Positions 16,815 to 25,755 of a stretch of DNA of 64,000 nt are shown here, one piece after another. Position numbers and translations under genes: made by a program. How positions within the stretch are numbered: position 1 is the first letter of the stretch; the number at the start of each line of letters is the position of its first letter. The DNA is taken from the NCBI GenBank assembly GCA_937864175.1, contig CALMJH010000017.1:35054-99053 (forward strand). Reading direction: 5' to 3'. The notes below the pieces were generated by a model. It was not told the DNA's origin and did not search any database. It saw nothing but the letters and a program-made list of their open reading frames with translations. Source of the DNA: an uncultured Burkholderiales bacterium (GTDB lineage: Bacteria > Pseudomonadota > Gammaproteobacteria > Burkholderiales > Burkholderiaceae_A).

Positions 16815-17657
16815 TTAATCCTTGTAGGTGAGCGCTCTCTGAAGCCGAGCAAACAGCGCGTCCAGCAGCATGCCGACCAGCCCGATGGCCAAGACAGCGA
16901 CCAGGATGTTGGCAATCGAGAGGTTGTTCCACTCATTCCAGACGAAGTACCCGATTCCTGTTCCTCCGACCAACATCTCAGCGGCGACGATGACAAGCCA
17001 AGCGATGCCAATCGAAATCCGCATGCCGGTCATGATGGTGGGGGCTGCTGCGGGCAAGACCACGACCAGCGCTTTTCGCACCGGATTGAGCTCAAGCGTC
17101 TTGGCAACATCCAACCACTCCTTGCGAACCGCTGAGACTCCGAAGGCCGTATTCATCAGCATTGGCCAGACCGAGCAGATGAAAATCACGAAGACCGCCG
17201 AAACGTTGCTGTCCTTCAAGGTGAAGAGTGCCAGCGGCATCCAGGCCAATGGGGAGATAGGCTTGAGAACCTGTATGAATGGGTCGAGGGCCCGCATCAA
17301 CAAAGGAGACATGCCGATGAGAAACCCCAGGGGGATGGCGAGCAGGGCGGCCAAGCCGAAGCCCATGGCCACGCGCCCAACCGAATAAGCCAGTTGAATA
17401 CCGATGCCCTTGTCATTCGGCCCGTTGTCATAGAAAGGATTGGACAGCGCCTCAGCCAGCTTTGCTGCTAGATCTGCGGGCCGAGGGAAAGCGGACTGTT
17501 GACCCGAGGCCGCTGAACCTCCGACTAGCCGCGCATATTCATCGTCAACAACCTGCGCTGACGAAACAGGCATGGTCGCGATGTGCCAGATGACCAAAAA
17601 AGTCACCAGAAGCAGCGCCGACACAACCCCGGCCCGGAGATTTAAGGAGGCGGCCAT
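16815..17657 (-). CDS. cynB: Cyanate/nitrate-type ABC transporter permease
   Basis: Permease of 280 aa with an N-terminal membrane helix, a short periplasmic stretch, then five or so helices in the NrtB/SsuC fold. The conserved loop is seen as FGVSAVRKEWLDVAKTLELNPVRKALVVVLPAAAPTIMTGMRISIGIAW. It starts 2 bp after the binding-protein stop and ends 6 bp before the ATPase start, so the three importer genes are tightly coupled. Substrate assignment rests on the linked cyanase. Confidence 0.88.
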   Translation of the reverse strand: MAASLNLRAGVVSALLLVTFLVIWHIATMPVSSAQVVDDEYARLVGGSAASGQQSAFPRPADLAAKLAEALSNPFYDNGPNDKGIGIQLAYSVGRVAMGFGLAALLAIPLGFLIGMSPLLMRALDPFIQVLKPISPLAWMPLALFTLKDSNVSAVFVIFICSVWPMLMNTAFGVSAVRKEWLDVAKTLELNPVRKALVVVLPAAAPTIMTGMRISIGIAWLVIVAAEMLVGGTGIGYFVWNEWNNLSIANILVAVLAIGLVGMLLDALFARLQRALTYKD

Positions 17658-17659
17658 GG

Positions 17660-19033
17660 TCAGTACCGTCCGATCTTGAAGCTTTTTGCGTAGTTGGCCG
17701 CCTTCGTGGGATCAAAGACCCTACCCATGACCGTAAACGTCTTGCTACTGGTCGTCGGTGGCGTCAGTCCCGCCTCCTTCATGAGCCTCGCGGCATCGGT
17801 CGCCAAGAAGACCTCACGGGCAACCTTCTGGTAGTCCACGTCCCCTTTGATCTGCCCCCAGCGCTGCATCTGGGTAAGGATCCAGATGGCAAAGGACTCC
17901 CAGGGGAAGGGATCGAAATCGATCCGGTTGGGATCTTTTTTAACGTTACCCAAGCCATCGGCATACGTGCCGGTCAAGACCTGCTCAACCACCGTCACCG
18001 GCTGATTCAAATAATTAGTCGGAGCGATCGCGGCGGCAATTTCCTTGCGATTCTCAGGTTTGCGGGCATAGGCCGTTGCCTGAACGATGGCGCGGAGCAG
18101 TGCGCCATAGGTGTTCGGCATTGACGTCACGAAGTTCTTGCTCGCCGCAAAGGCGCAACAAGGATGGCCGTCCCAGATTTCCTTGGACAGAATATGAATA
18201 AATCCAACGCCGTCGTAGACCGCCCGCTGGTTCACAGGGTCGGGTGCCAAAAATCCATCGATATTGCCAGCCCGCAGGTTGGCCACCATCTCGGGGGGCG
18301 GGACCACCCGAATCTGAATGTCGGTGTCCGGATCGAGGCCATACTCCGCAACGTAATAACGAAGAAGGTAGTTGTGCATGGAGTAATCAAAGGGGACGGC
18401 AAACTTAAAACCCTTCCAAGACTTCGGGTCGCGGCGGTCCTTGTGCTTCATGGCCAGCGTGATGGCCTGACCATTGATATTCTCGACAGCCGGCATGGTG
18501 TACGGCTGTGGTGCAGCGCCAGCACCAAGGCTGATCGCAAGAGGCATGGGAGACAGCATGTGGGCGGCGTCATATTCTTGATTGAGAGTCTTGTCCCGAA
18601 TGACGGCCCAGCCAGCTGTCTTGACGACCTCGACATCCAGACCCTGTTTTGCATAAAAGCCCATCGGATGCGCCATGATGATGGGCGTTGCACACGTGAT
18701 GGGGATGAACCCCACCTTGAGTTTGGTCTTCTCAAGATTTCCCGGGCTGGCCGCAAAAGCCTCCTTGGCCAGAGCCATTGGAAAGAGACTCGAGACCGCT
18801 GCCATCGCCGTTGGCTTCCCGACCGCCTTCAAGAAAGCTCGACGCAGTCGGTCATCGGGGAACAACGCCCGCATCACGCCCTGTTCAACAACCCTCTCCG
18901 CAAGCGTCTGATCCTGCAGGGCCGTTGCCTGGGCCTCCGCCGAGAGGTGTTCCTCTTGATTTGCGTGACGGCCGCAAGCACAGCCGGTCCGAAGGTTGAT
19001 GTCGTGGTGGAATGGGTTCGAGAATATCGACAT
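17660..19033 (-). CDS. cynA: Cyanate/nitrate-type ABC transporter substrate-binding protein
   Basis: Binding protein of 457 aa in the NrtA/CynA family, with an N-terminal extension of about 60 residues carrying a CACGRH motif (residues 18-23). A twin-arginine signal follows: RRAFLK at 64-69, then a hydrophobic stretch ending near AKEAFA. The binding domain includes VGFIPITCATPIIMAHPMGFYAKQGLDVEVVKTAGWAV and WDGHPCCAFAASKNFV. AGGAG lies six bases before the ATG. Tat export is inferred from the RR motif. As first gene of the operon it lies behind a sigma54-like promoter. Confidence 0.88.
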   Translation of the reverse strand: MSIFSNPFHHDINLRTGCACGRHANQEEHLSAEAQATALQDQTLAERVVEQGVMRALFPDDRLRRAFLKAVGKPTAMAAVSSLFPMALAKEAFAASPGNLEKTKLKVGFIPITCATPIIMAHPMGFYAKQGLDVEVVKTAGWAVIRDKTLNQEYDAAHMLSPMPLAISLGAGAAPQPYTMPAVENINGQAITLAMKHKDRRDPKSWKGFKFAVPFDYSMHNYLLRYYVAEYGLDPDTDIQIRVVPPPEMVANLRAGNIDGFLAPDPVNQRAVYDGVGFIHILSKEIWDGHPCCAFAASKNFVTSMPNTYGALLRAIVQATAYARKPENRKEIAAAIAPTNYLNQPVTVVEQVLTGTYADGLGNVKKDPNRIDFDPFPWESFAIWILTQMQRWGQIKGDVDYQKVAREVFLATDAARLMKEAGLTPPTTSSKTFTVMGRVFDPTKAANYAKSFKIGRY

Positions 19034-19070
19034 GGAAGACTCCTGTTGAAGAGTGGGCCCCTCCCCTCAA

Positions 19071-19087
19071 TGCAGAATCTGTGCCAA
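19071..19087 (-). promoter_or_regulatory. Sigma54-like promoter of the cyanate operon
   Basis: The minus strand reads TTGGCACAGATTCTGCA. The -24 half TTGGCAC is perfect and the -12 GC is correctly spaced; only the G after GGCAC and the first T of TTGC deviate. The predicted transcription start is about 27 nt before the cynA ATG. Sigma54 control fits a nitrogen-source operon. Confidence 0.68.
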
Positions 19088-19172
19088 GTCACTTACCGCC
19101 ATGGTTGTCCCGTGCCTGCGCGAGCACCAGGGGCCGGCCAAAGCCCACCTCCTTCAGCAGACCGATCTACGA

Positions 19173-19201
19173 TGGTGCGATCAGAACAGTCTGATGCACC
19201 A
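19173..19201. promoter_or_regulatory. Large inverted repeat upstream of the cyanate operon
   Basis: TGGTGCGATCAGA, a 4-nt centre, then TCTGATGCACCA: arms pair except for one extra G. It lies about 100 bp upstream of the sigma54-like promoter. The TGGTGC/GCACCA ends resemble NtrC half-sites in outward orientation, and the ATC...GAT core resembles a LysR-type operator such as a CynR site. Which protein binds is unknown. Confidence 0.5.
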
Positions 19202-19214
19202 GCCTGAACTTCTT

Positions 19215-19231
19215 CGCACCAACTCAGTGCT
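19215..19231. promoter_or_regulatory. NtrC-like enhancer site
   Basis: CGCACCAACTCAGTGCT fits the NtrC consensus TGCACYNNNNTNGTGCA at GCACC and GTGC with correct spacing; the outermost bases and the central T deviate. It lies about 135 bp upstream of the sigma54-like promoter and overlaps the end of the DUF429 gene. Confidence 0.42.
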
Positions 19232-20123
19232 GCGGCGGCACTCCCGCAATCCAGCCCTCAAATGGATCCAGGCTGAGGGGCAGTCCAAAGCCTGGCAGAA
19301 CTGCTGCATGGCAGGCCTGAAGGGCGCAGATGACCGAGTCAAGGGCATCACCCTTCGCATCTGCGAGCGTGATGGCCTGAAGGGCTGGGGAGGCGATGAG
19401 TCGGCACGTCAGGCCAGCTCGCCCCTCGAGAAGTCCGCGAAGAATGGACTCTCGGGCCCTGAGACGTTCAAGAGTCTGTCGACTCGGCTCATCTGATTTA
19501 TAAGACTGCCGTGTCACCTGGCGGGCCGAAAATCCCGGATAGGCCTCCAAGGCCAGCCGCGCAAGAGTCTGGTGGTCAGCCAGTCTCCCCGGTGCCGACC
19601 AGGCCTGAGGCGGGTGGTGATGGGCCGGGAAGACCAGGCCTGCTGCTTTCATTCGGCCAATACCCGCCTGCATCATCCAGGCGACCGGTGGATTGGTCCA
19701 GCGCATGGCGGGGCTAGAGCCCGCCGGCTTGTCCGCCTGACGCCAGGCAAATTTCGATCCGACGGGACGGCCTGCGCACCAGTCTCGAAAAGCGGTCCGC
19801 AGCGACTCCCGAGGCTCATGGGTGAAGAACTCCACAAAGTCAGACCAATTCAGAGGCCAGTTGTAATGAATCGCCAACTCGCGCGGCTGCCCAAATGGCA
19901 GGTCAAACCCGCCGAGCCAGGGGCCTGGGCGCTGCAGAAAATCCTCGAACTCGGCCAGCGAGACCAACCAGTCAAAACGCTCGAGCGTCAGCGTCATTGG
20001 CTCATCGCCACCCCATTCAAAATGGCCCACTGCCACCGCAATCGGCTTCTTGGTGGTGGGGGCGCTGCTGAAATCAACGCCGTAGACCCGAAGGCCCTTT
20101 CGTCTGGTCTGCGGTCTAGCCAC
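19224..20123 (-). CDS. DUF429 domain-containing protein (predicted RNase H-fold)
   Basis: Protein of about 299 aa that I assign to DUF429, a family predicted to have an RNase H-like fold but no proven function. The N-terminal strand GLRVYGVDFSSAP carries the conserved aspartate; LGGFDLPFGQPREL, ALEAYPGFSARQV and the C-terminal DAKGDALDSVICALQA carry further conserved acidic residues. I shortened the ORF-track start (20270) to the GTG at 20123, because the longer frame runs into clsB and the extra sequence is low-complexity and basic. It overlaps the clsB stop by 8 bp, so it is probably the last gene of the aspS-clsB strand unit. Confidence 0.8.
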   Translation of the reverse strand: MARPQTRRKGLRVYGVDFSSAPTTKKPIAVAVGHFEWGGDEPMTLTLERFDWLVSLAEFEDFLQRPGPWLGGFDLPFGQPRELAIHYNWPLNWSDFVEFFTHEPRESLRTAFRDWCAGRPVGSKFAWRQADKPAGSSPAMRWTNPPVAWMMQAGIGRMKAAGLVFPAHHHPPQAWSAPGRLADHQTLARLALEAYPGFSARQVTRQSYKSDEPSRQTLERLRARESILRGLLEGRAGLTCRLIASPALQAITLADAKGDALDSVICALQACHAAVLPGFGLPLSLDPFEGWIAGVPPQH

Positions 20124-21324
20124 GTGGCGTCGCCCGTCGGCTGAGCATGACAAAAAACCGCAGCCCCAGAAGCGCAAGGGCCAACAATGGGCGTCGTGCC
20201 CAGAAGAGCCACCAGGCTTGAGGCCCCTGCCTCTGCGACTCCGGCTGCAGCCGATCAGCACCCGTCTCAATCTCTCTGGTCAATACCTCCAAGACATCCT
20301 GCGCAAAAGCAGGCTGCTCGATGGCGAGGTTGGCCTCTAGCGACAGCATCAGCGAGAAGGGGTCCACATTAGAAGACCCAATGGTGACCCAGTCGTCTAC
20401 ACAGAGAACCTTGGCATGCAGAAAACTGCGACGGTATTCGTAGACCTCAACACCCGCCTCCACCAACTCCTCAACAAGCGCCTGCTGGGCCCAGTGGGCC
20501 CACCAATACTCCACGCGGCCCTGTAGTAGAAGGCGGACACGAATGCCAAGCCTGGCAAGATTGCAGAGGCGTTTGCGGAGTGGCCGCGTTGGCAGAAAGT
20601 AGGCCATGGCCATGAGGACCTCGTGCCGCGCCTCCGAGAGGGCTCGGTAATAGGCCCGTTCAATGTCGTGACGATGACGAATGTTGTCCCGCAGGAGCAG
20701 CCGAATGGGTCGGCGCCCGGCTGCAATGGGACGCTCCAGGGGGCGTCTCAGAAAGGGACGGAGCCTGCGCCAGAGCATTCGCAGCTCGTTTGCATCTGCC
20801 CGACCATGCATCAGTGCAGACCAGCTAAGCCGCCACCAGGTCGACTGGGCGAGGCGTCTGACTTGGTTTACCACCGACTCATGGCTAGTCCGAACGGCCA
20901 AGTCAAATCTGGGGGACTCCAGAGGCCCATGGTTGAGATCCACGTGATCGCCAATCAGGTTGATTCCGCCGACATAGACGAGTCGGTGGTCGATCAGGAC
21001 AAGCTTGCGGTGGAGGCGGCGCCAAGTCCTGGGAGAAAAGACTCGGACGCCCGGAGCAAAGACCTGCCAGCGGATGCCCGACCGAGACCATCGCTCCTCC
21101 AGTGCCTCCAGGCCCTTTCGACCGCCAAACCCATCGACGACCAGCAGGACTGACACACCCCGACTCGCAGCCCGATCCAGAGCAGCCAAGACCGGCTCAG
21201 TCTCTGCGTCCCGCGACAAGAGGTAGGTCTCCAGGTAGACCTGGTGTTCTGCCTGGTCAATGTCGGACGCCAGGCTCTTGAAATACTGCTGGCCATTGAC
21301 CAAGAGCCGAAGCGGCCCTGTCAT
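20116..21324 (-). CDS. clsB: Cardiolipin synthase ClsB-type phospholipase D protein
   Basis: Phospholipase D superfamily protein of 402 aa with two HKD motifs, HRKLVLID (first half) and HAKVLCVDDWVTIGSSNVDPFS (second half), separated by about 200 residues as in ClsB. A hydrophobic C-terminal segment (PLLALALLGLRFFVML) may contact the membrane. ClsB-type enzymes condense phosphatidylglycerol with another phospholipid to form cardiolipin. I chose the ATG at 21324, which overlaps the preceding stop by ATGA; the ORF-track extension to 21381 lies inside the upstream gene. Confidence 0.92.
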   Translation of the reverse strand: MTGPLRLLVNGQQYFKSLASDIDQAEHQVYLETYLLSRDAETEPVLAALDRAASRGVSVLLVVDGFGGRKGLEALEERWSRSGIRWQVFAPGVRVFSPRTWRRLHRKLVLIDHRLVYVGGINLIGDHVDLNHGPLESPRFDLAVRTSHESVVNQVRRLAQSTWWRLSWSALMHGRADANELRMLWRRLRPFLRRPLERPIAAGRRPIRLLLRDNIRHRHDIERAYYRALSEARHEVLMAMAYFLPTRPLRKRLCNLARLGIRVRLLLQGRVEYWWAHWAQQALVEELVEAGVEVYEYRRSFLHAKVLCVDDWVTIGSSNVDPFSLMLSLEANLAIEQPAFAQDVLEVLTREIETGADRLQPESQRQGPQAWWLFWARRPLLALALLGLRFFVMLSRRATPRG

Positions 21325-22553
21325 GCAGGTCTGCGCCGGAGTTGAGCCACCAGAGGCAGGTGATCTGAGAGGCTTGCCCATCGGGAGCCTGCACCCCCAG
21401 GTCGAAGGCTGACGACCTCAAAGCCACGCTCGAAAATTCGGTCCATGGGCAGCATGGGTAGAAAACTGGGGAAGGTTCGCAGCGACTGGCGTCGACCCAG
21501 GACCGAGCGGCCTGTGACCTCGCGCAGGCCGAGACGAGAGAATCGATGCATGGGCAGGCCACGGTGCCAATCGTTGAAATCACCCGCCACGATGAGTGGG
21601 GCCTGTGGGGGAACGGCCTGTTCAATCCAGTGGGCCAGGTGGTCGAGCTGACGCAGACGGCTGCGATGCAGAAGGCCAAAGTGGACGACAAAGAGATAGA
21701 GGGCCTCTGTGCCCATTCGGACGACCACCTGCAAGACGGCTCGCTTCTCGAGTGCATGGTCAGAGACGTCCTGGGTCTGAACGGTGAGCACCGGAAATTT
21801 AGACAAGAGGGCGTTGCCGTGGTGGCCGTGGAGGTAGTGAGCGGCGGGTCGGTAAACCGCCTGATAGTCGCCTGACGAGAGAATCTCGTGCTGTGGCGCG
21901 CTGGGCCAATGCGCCTGTCGAAGGGCTGCCCGATCATTGCGGCCCTGGACCTCCTGAAGCAAGACGAGATCAGCCCCAAGGGCCTTCAGTGCATGCTGCA
22001 TCTCGTGAATCACCAGCCGTCGGCGGAGACCAAAAAAACCAGCAGAGTGGCCTTTGTGGATGTTGTAACTCGCCACCATGAGAGTAGGACTCACGGGCAG
22101 CCGTGACCAGCCCCGGCGGGCCGCAAGCTGCTCAATAGCCAAGACATTGGTCCATGAGAAACACCTCTCGGCAGCCTGCTGCCAGGGGAGCCACTCCGAC
22201 TGGAGGTGCTCACGAGGAGCCAGTCTTGGGCTGGCTCCGGCCGGAAGGCAGACGGAAAAGACATGCTCGGTGTTGTGGGTGACTCCCTTGGCATAGCGAT
22301 GTCGCCAATGCGGAAAGATTTCGTAACGCTGAGTCTGTTGCCAATCCTCGATCGTCTCCAGACTCTGGTCAAAGCCCGTCTCCTCTTGGAGTTCGCGTTG
22401 GGCGGCGGCTGCGGGCAATTCCTCAAGCGAGTCGAGGCTGCCAGTAACAGACTGCCAAAAGCCACGCTGATCGGCCCGCTCAAGCAGCAGCACCTGACCC
22501 CGGTCGTCGTGCATGACGACCAAGACCGAGATGGGAATCTTTGATTGCGGCAT
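21321..22553 (-). CDS. nudB: NudB-EEP fusion: dihydroneopterin triphosphate diphosphatase + endonuclease/exonuclease/phosphatase domain
   Basis: A single uninterrupted 410-aa frame combines two proteins that are normally separate neighbours. Residues 1-150 are a NudB-type Nudix hydrolase: KIPISVLVVMHDD, FWQSVTGSLDSLEE, the Nudix box ending RELQEETGF, and EHVFSVCLP, ending with AAERCFSWTNVLAIEQL, where NudB usually stops. Residues about 160-410 are an endonuclease/exonuclease/phosphatase domain: VASYNIHKGHS, LVLLQEVQG, IVAGDFNDWH and LSDHLPLV. NudB removes pyrophosphate from dihydroneopterin triphosphate in folate synthesis; the substrate of the second domain is unknown. It starts 12 bp after a membrane-protein gene and overlaps clsB by ATGA. 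Confidence 0.9.
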   Translation of the reverse strand: MPQSKIPISVLVVMHDDRGQVLLLERADQRGFWQSVTGSLDSLEELPAAAAQRELQEETGFDQSLETIEDWQQTQRYEIFPHWRHRYAKGVTHNTEHVFSVCLPAGASPRLAPREHLQSEWLPWQQAAERCFSWTNVLAIEQLAARRGWSRLPVSPTLMVASYNIHKGHSAGFFGLRRRLVIHEMQHALKALGADLVLLQEVQGRNDRAALRQAHWPSAPQHEILSSGDYQAVYRPAAHYLHGHHGNALLSKFPVLTVQTQDVSDHALEKRAVLQVVVRMGTEALYLFVVHFGLLHRSRLRQLDHLAHWIEQAVPPQAPLIVAGDFNDWHRGLPMHRFSRLGLREVTGRSVLGRRQSLRTFPSFLPMLPMDRIFERGFEVVSLRPGGAGSRWASLSDHLPLVAQLRRRPA

Positions 22554-22565
22554 GGCTGACCAGCC

Positions 22566-23216
22566 TTAGACGTTGGTCCGTTGTCCGAAGAGAGTGGACA
22601 GCACCAGACTGAAGACCAAAAGACTCAACAACAGGCCGATAGAGGCAGCCAACAAGGTGCTGCGCTGACTCACCAGACCCGCATGCTGTCGAGTCGACTG
22701 GGCGGCCTTCCAGGCCGGAACAGCCGCAACTGTCGCCCAGACTGCGGCAGTCGGCATCCACTGCATCAAGCCAAAAAATGGCAGCAAGGCACAGGCAAGA
22801 AAGAGGCTGATGGCCATTCGGTAGACCGATAGATCGGCCGGCGAACGTGACTGTCGCCAGAGATCGAAGCTTGCAAAGGCCAGGCCCGTCACCAGGCCCA
22901 GGGTAAGGCCAGAGGCCTCAGACCGTTCGCCAATTAGCACGACCGTGAGATTGACGAGAGCAGTCCCATAGAGGACCTGAAGCACCGCCAGGCCCCAGTA
23001 GGGCAGACGGTCAAACCAGCCCATGCGGGGCTGAAGACTGGTCTTGAGCCACAACTGAAGGACCATGACCACAGCAGCCTGAAGTGCCGCCAGGCTGAAC
23101 CGTTCAGGCTCGACCAGCGGGTTTTCGTGCCAGGCCACCACCGCCCCCATAAACGCTGTGACCGGCCCGTAGATCAGCGCCAGCCAGTAGTTCGACGGGA
23201 GGATGGGATGAGTCAT
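22566..23216 (-). CDS. Predicted integral membrane protein, function unknown
   Basis: Protein of 216 aa with about six hydrophobic segments (for example [68 protein letters not shown] and [16 protein letters not shown]), so an inner-membrane protein. I do not recognise the family. The start is the ATG at 23216 that overlaps the aspS stop by ATGA; the ORF-track extension to 23306 lies inside aspS. Its place between aspS and nudB suggests cotranscription, not function. Confidence 0.8.
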   Translation of the reverse strand: MTHPILPSNYWLALIYGPVTAFMGAVVAWHENPLVEPERFSLAALQAAVVMVLQLWLKTSLQPRMGWFDRLPYWGLAVLQVLYGTALVNLTVVLIGERSEASGLTLGLVTGLAFASFDLWRQSRSPADLSVYRMAISLFLACALLPFFGLMQWMPTAAVWATVAAVPAWKAAQSTRQHAGLVSQRSTLLAASIGLLLSLLVFSLVLSTLFGQRTNV

Positions 23217-25009
23217 GCCATGACTTTGGGCGCTTCCCTCAGACGGATATGCAACTCTTTTAGCTGCCGTTCGTCTGCTGGTGAGGGCGCCTGGGTCAGC
23301 AGACATTGGGCACGCTGCGTCTTGGGAAAGGCAATCACATCGCGAATGGACTCAGCTCCGGTCATCAGCGTGACCAGGCGGTCTAGGCCGAAGGCGAGAC
23401 CACCGTGCGGCGGCGCGCCGTAACGAAGGGCGTCGAGGAGAAATCCAAACTTGACCTGAGCCTCCTCGGGGCCAATGGCCAGCGCCCGAAAGACCTTGGA
23501 CTGGACCTCCTCTCGGTGAATTCGGACTGAGCCTCCACCCAACTCCCAGCCGTTGAGGACCATGTCATAGGCTTTGGCCAGGCAGGCGCCGGGGTTGCTG
23601 TCCATGAGATCTTCGTGGCCGTCCTTGGGGGCGGTAAAGGGGTGGTGCACAGCGGCCCAACGCTGCTGGTCCTCGTCCCACTCAAACATGGGGAAGTCGA
23701 CCACCCACAGGGGCTTCCATCCGGGGGTGAAGAGGCCGGCAGCCTTTGCAAAATCACTCAGGCCAATCTTGAGACGAAGAGCGCCCATTGCGTCGTTGAC
23801 AACCTTGGCCTTGTCGGCACCGAAGAACAGGAGATCGCCAGCGACGGCTTTTGTCTGCTGAAGAATAGCGGTCAGAGCTGCGTCATGGAGGTTCTTGACA
23901 ATGGGGGACTGAAGGCCGTCTCGGCCGGTGGTGGTGTCATTCACCTTGATCCAGGCCAGCCCCTTGGCGCCGTAGATCTTGACGAACTCCGTGTAGCTGT
24001 CGATCTCCCCACGGCTGAGCGCAGCTCCTCCGGGCAGACGAAGGGCGACGACCCGGCCATTGGCCTGATTGGCTGGTTCGGAGAAGACTTTGAAGTCAAC
24101 GTCCTTCATGACAGCGGTTAGTTCGGTAAGCTGCAGGTCAATGCGCAAATCGGGCTTGTCTGAGCCGTAGTCGCGCATGGCCTGGGCATAGGTCATGACA
24201 GGAAATGGGTCTGGCAGTGCCACCTGCAGACTCTCCTGAAAGACTTCACGAATCATGGTCTCAAAGAGGTCCCGAATCTGCTGCTCGGTGAGAAAGGAAG
24301 TCTCACAGTCCACCTGGGTGAATTCAGGCTGCCGGTCGGCCCGCAGGTCTTCGTCACGGAAACACTTGGTGATCTGGTAGTAGCGGTCGAAACCAGCAAC
24401 CATGAGCAGTTGTTTGAAGAGCTGGGGTGACTGAGGCAGGGCAAAGAATTCCCCTGCATGGACTCGGGAAGGCACCAGATAATCCCGGGCACCCTCAGGT
24501 GTTGACTTGGTGAGCATGGGCGTCTCGATGTCGACAAACCCTTGTGCATCGAGGTAACGACGGATGGCCATGGCCACGCGGTAGCGCAGCATAAGGTTGT
24601 GCTGCATTTGGGGGCGGCGGAGATCGAGGACCCGATGGGTGAGCCGCGTGGTCTCGGAGAGGTTGTCATCGTCGAGCTGGAAGGCCGGGGTAACCGATGG
24701 GTTGAGGACCTCGATCTCGGTTGCAAGAATCTCGACAGCCCCACTGGCAAGGCTCTGGTTGGCGGTGCCGGCCGGACGCAGCCGCACCCGCCCCTGGACA
24801 CGAATACAGAATTCGTTGCGCAGCGACTCAGCCGTTGCAAAGACATCGGGACGATCTGGGTCGCAGACCACCTGGGCCAGGCCCTCGCGGTCGCGCAAGT
24901 CGACAAAAATAACTCCGCCATGATCCCGCCGCCGATGGACCCAGCCACAGAGGGTCACGGTCTGGTCAAGGACATCGGGCGAGAGTCGGCCTGAAAAATG
25001 AGTACGCAT
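23213..25009 (-). CDS. aspS: Aspartyl-tRNA synthetase
   Basis: Class II synthetase of 598 aa that charges tRNA-Asp (non-discriminating forms also charge tRNA-Asn). An N-terminal OB-fold ([25 protein letters not shown]) is followed by the catalytic core with [33 protein letters not shown] (motif 2), the bacterial GAD insertion, and motif 3 [16 protein letters not shown] use the ATG at 25009 (MRTHFSG, the usual N-terminus) and not the TTG at 25018; CAGGG lies upstream. DUF502 precedes it by 17 bp. Confidence 0.97.
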   Translation of the reverse strand: MRTHFSGRLSPDVLDQTVTLCGWVHRRRDHGGVIFVDLRDREGLAQVVCDPDRPDVFATAESLRNEFCIRVQGRVRLRPAGTANQSLASGAVEILATEIEVLNPSVTPAFQLDDDNLSETTRLTHRVLDLRRPQMQHNLMLRYRVAMAIRRYLDAQGFVDIETPMLTKSTPEGARDYLVPSRVHAGEFFALPQSPQLFKQLLMVAGFDRYYQITKCFRDEDLRADRQPEFTQVDCETSFLTEQQIRDLFETMIREVFQESLQVALPDPFPVMTYAQAMRDYGSDKPDLRIDLQLTELTAVMKDVDFKVFSEPANQANGRVVALRLPGGAALSRGEIDSYTEFVKIYGAKGLAWIKVNDTTTGRDGLQSPIVKNLHDAALTAILQQTKAVAGDLLFFGADKAKVVNDAMGALRLKIGLSDFAKAAGLFTPGWKPLWVVDFPMFEWDEDQQRWAAVHHPFTAPKDGHEDLMDSNPGACLAKAYDMVLNGWELGGGSVRIHREEVQSKVFRALAIGPEEAQVKFGFLLDALRYGAPPHGGLAFGLDRLVTLMTGAESIRDVIAFPKTQRAQCLLTQAPSPADERQLKELHIRLREAPKVMA

Positions 25010-25026
25010 AAAAGACAACCCTGCTT

Positions 25027-25632
25027 TTAGAAATTGGATTTGGTTGTGGTCTGCCCGGAGGGTGGAACAGTGCCCATGGAGACCACATAACGAAGGGCCG
25101 CATCCACCGGCATGGCCAGCGGCAGGACCTCGGACTTTGGCAGCATGAGAAAGAAGCCGGAGGTAGGGTTTGGGGTGGTGGGCACGTAGACGCTCACCCA
25201 GTCTGAGCCCAACAGCTGACTCACCTCACCACTGGGGGTGCCCGTGACGAAGGCGATGGTATGAACACCGGCCCGGGGATACTGGACTAAGACGGCCTGG
25301 CGAAAGGCCTGGCCATTGGGGGCCAGGATGGTGTCGCTCACCTGCTTGACCGAGGAATAGATGGATCTGACCAGGGGAATTCGGGCCAGTAAGGCCTCCC
25401 AGACCATCACGAGCCGACGGCCAATGAGGTTGGCCCCGAGCAGTCCGGTAACGAGCACGATGAGGGCGACCGCTAGAACGCCAAAACCTGGGACCTGAAA
25501 GCCAAAGAGGGCCTCAGGCCTTAGGCCAATCGGCAAGACACCATCGAGCGTGGTCACGATGAGGTTGAGAACCCAGGCGGTAATGCCAATGGGCACCCAA
25601 ATCAGCAATCCAGTCACAAAGTAGCGCTTCAC
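25027..25632 (-). CDS. DUF502 family membrane protein
   Basis: Protein of 201 aa of the DUF502 family, inner-membrane proteins of unknown role often found before aspS in betaproteobacteria. Two hydrophobic segments are visible ([19 protein letters not shown] and [19 protein letters not shown]), followed by the conserved [18 protein letters not shown] and [12 protein letters not shown]. The likely start is the GTG at 25632 ([10 protein letters not shown]) with AAGG six bases upstream; the longer ORF-track start at 25716 runs through the ssb terminator. The FmdB-type zinc-ribbon gene that often precedes this pair elsewhere is not present. Confidence 0.88.
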   Translation of the reverse strand: MKRYFVTGLLIWVPIGITAWVLNLIVTTLDGVLPIGLRPEALFGFQVPGFGVLAVALIVLVTGLLGANLIGRRLVMVWEALLARIPLVRSIYSSVKQVSDTILAPNGQAFRQAVLVQYPRAGVHTIAFVTGTPSGEVSQLLGSDWVSVYVPTTPNPTSGFFLMLPKSEVLPLAMPVDAALRYVVSMGTVPPSGQTTTKSNF

Positions 25633-25667
25633 CTGACGCCTTTCGAGGGTTTTGAAGGAGTCGCCAG

Positions 25668-25696
25668 AAAAACAAAGCGCCGCTGGAAGGCGGCGC
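25668..25696 (-). terminator. Intrinsic terminator of ssb
   Basis: On the minus strand GCGCCGC-CTTCCA-GCGGCGC forms a perfect 7-bp GC stem followed by TTTGTTTTT. It lies about 60 bp after the ssb stop and separates ssb from the DUF502-aspS unit. Confidence 0.87.
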
Positions 25697-25755
25697 ACTC
25701 TCCGACGAACCGCCATTTTACTGGGTTTCGTCTGGTAGACGGGAACGATTTGGGT

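Noticed and set aside
18164-19207. 347-aa plus-strand ORF opposite cynA
   Set aside because: Covers the binding-protein gene and its promoter on the wrong strand; no recognisable features.
21321-22553. NudB and EEP as two separate genes with an overlooked start
   Set aside because: The frame is continuous with no stop between the domains. An internal ATG (MVASYNIHKG) exists but no stop ends NudB, so a fusion is the direct reading.
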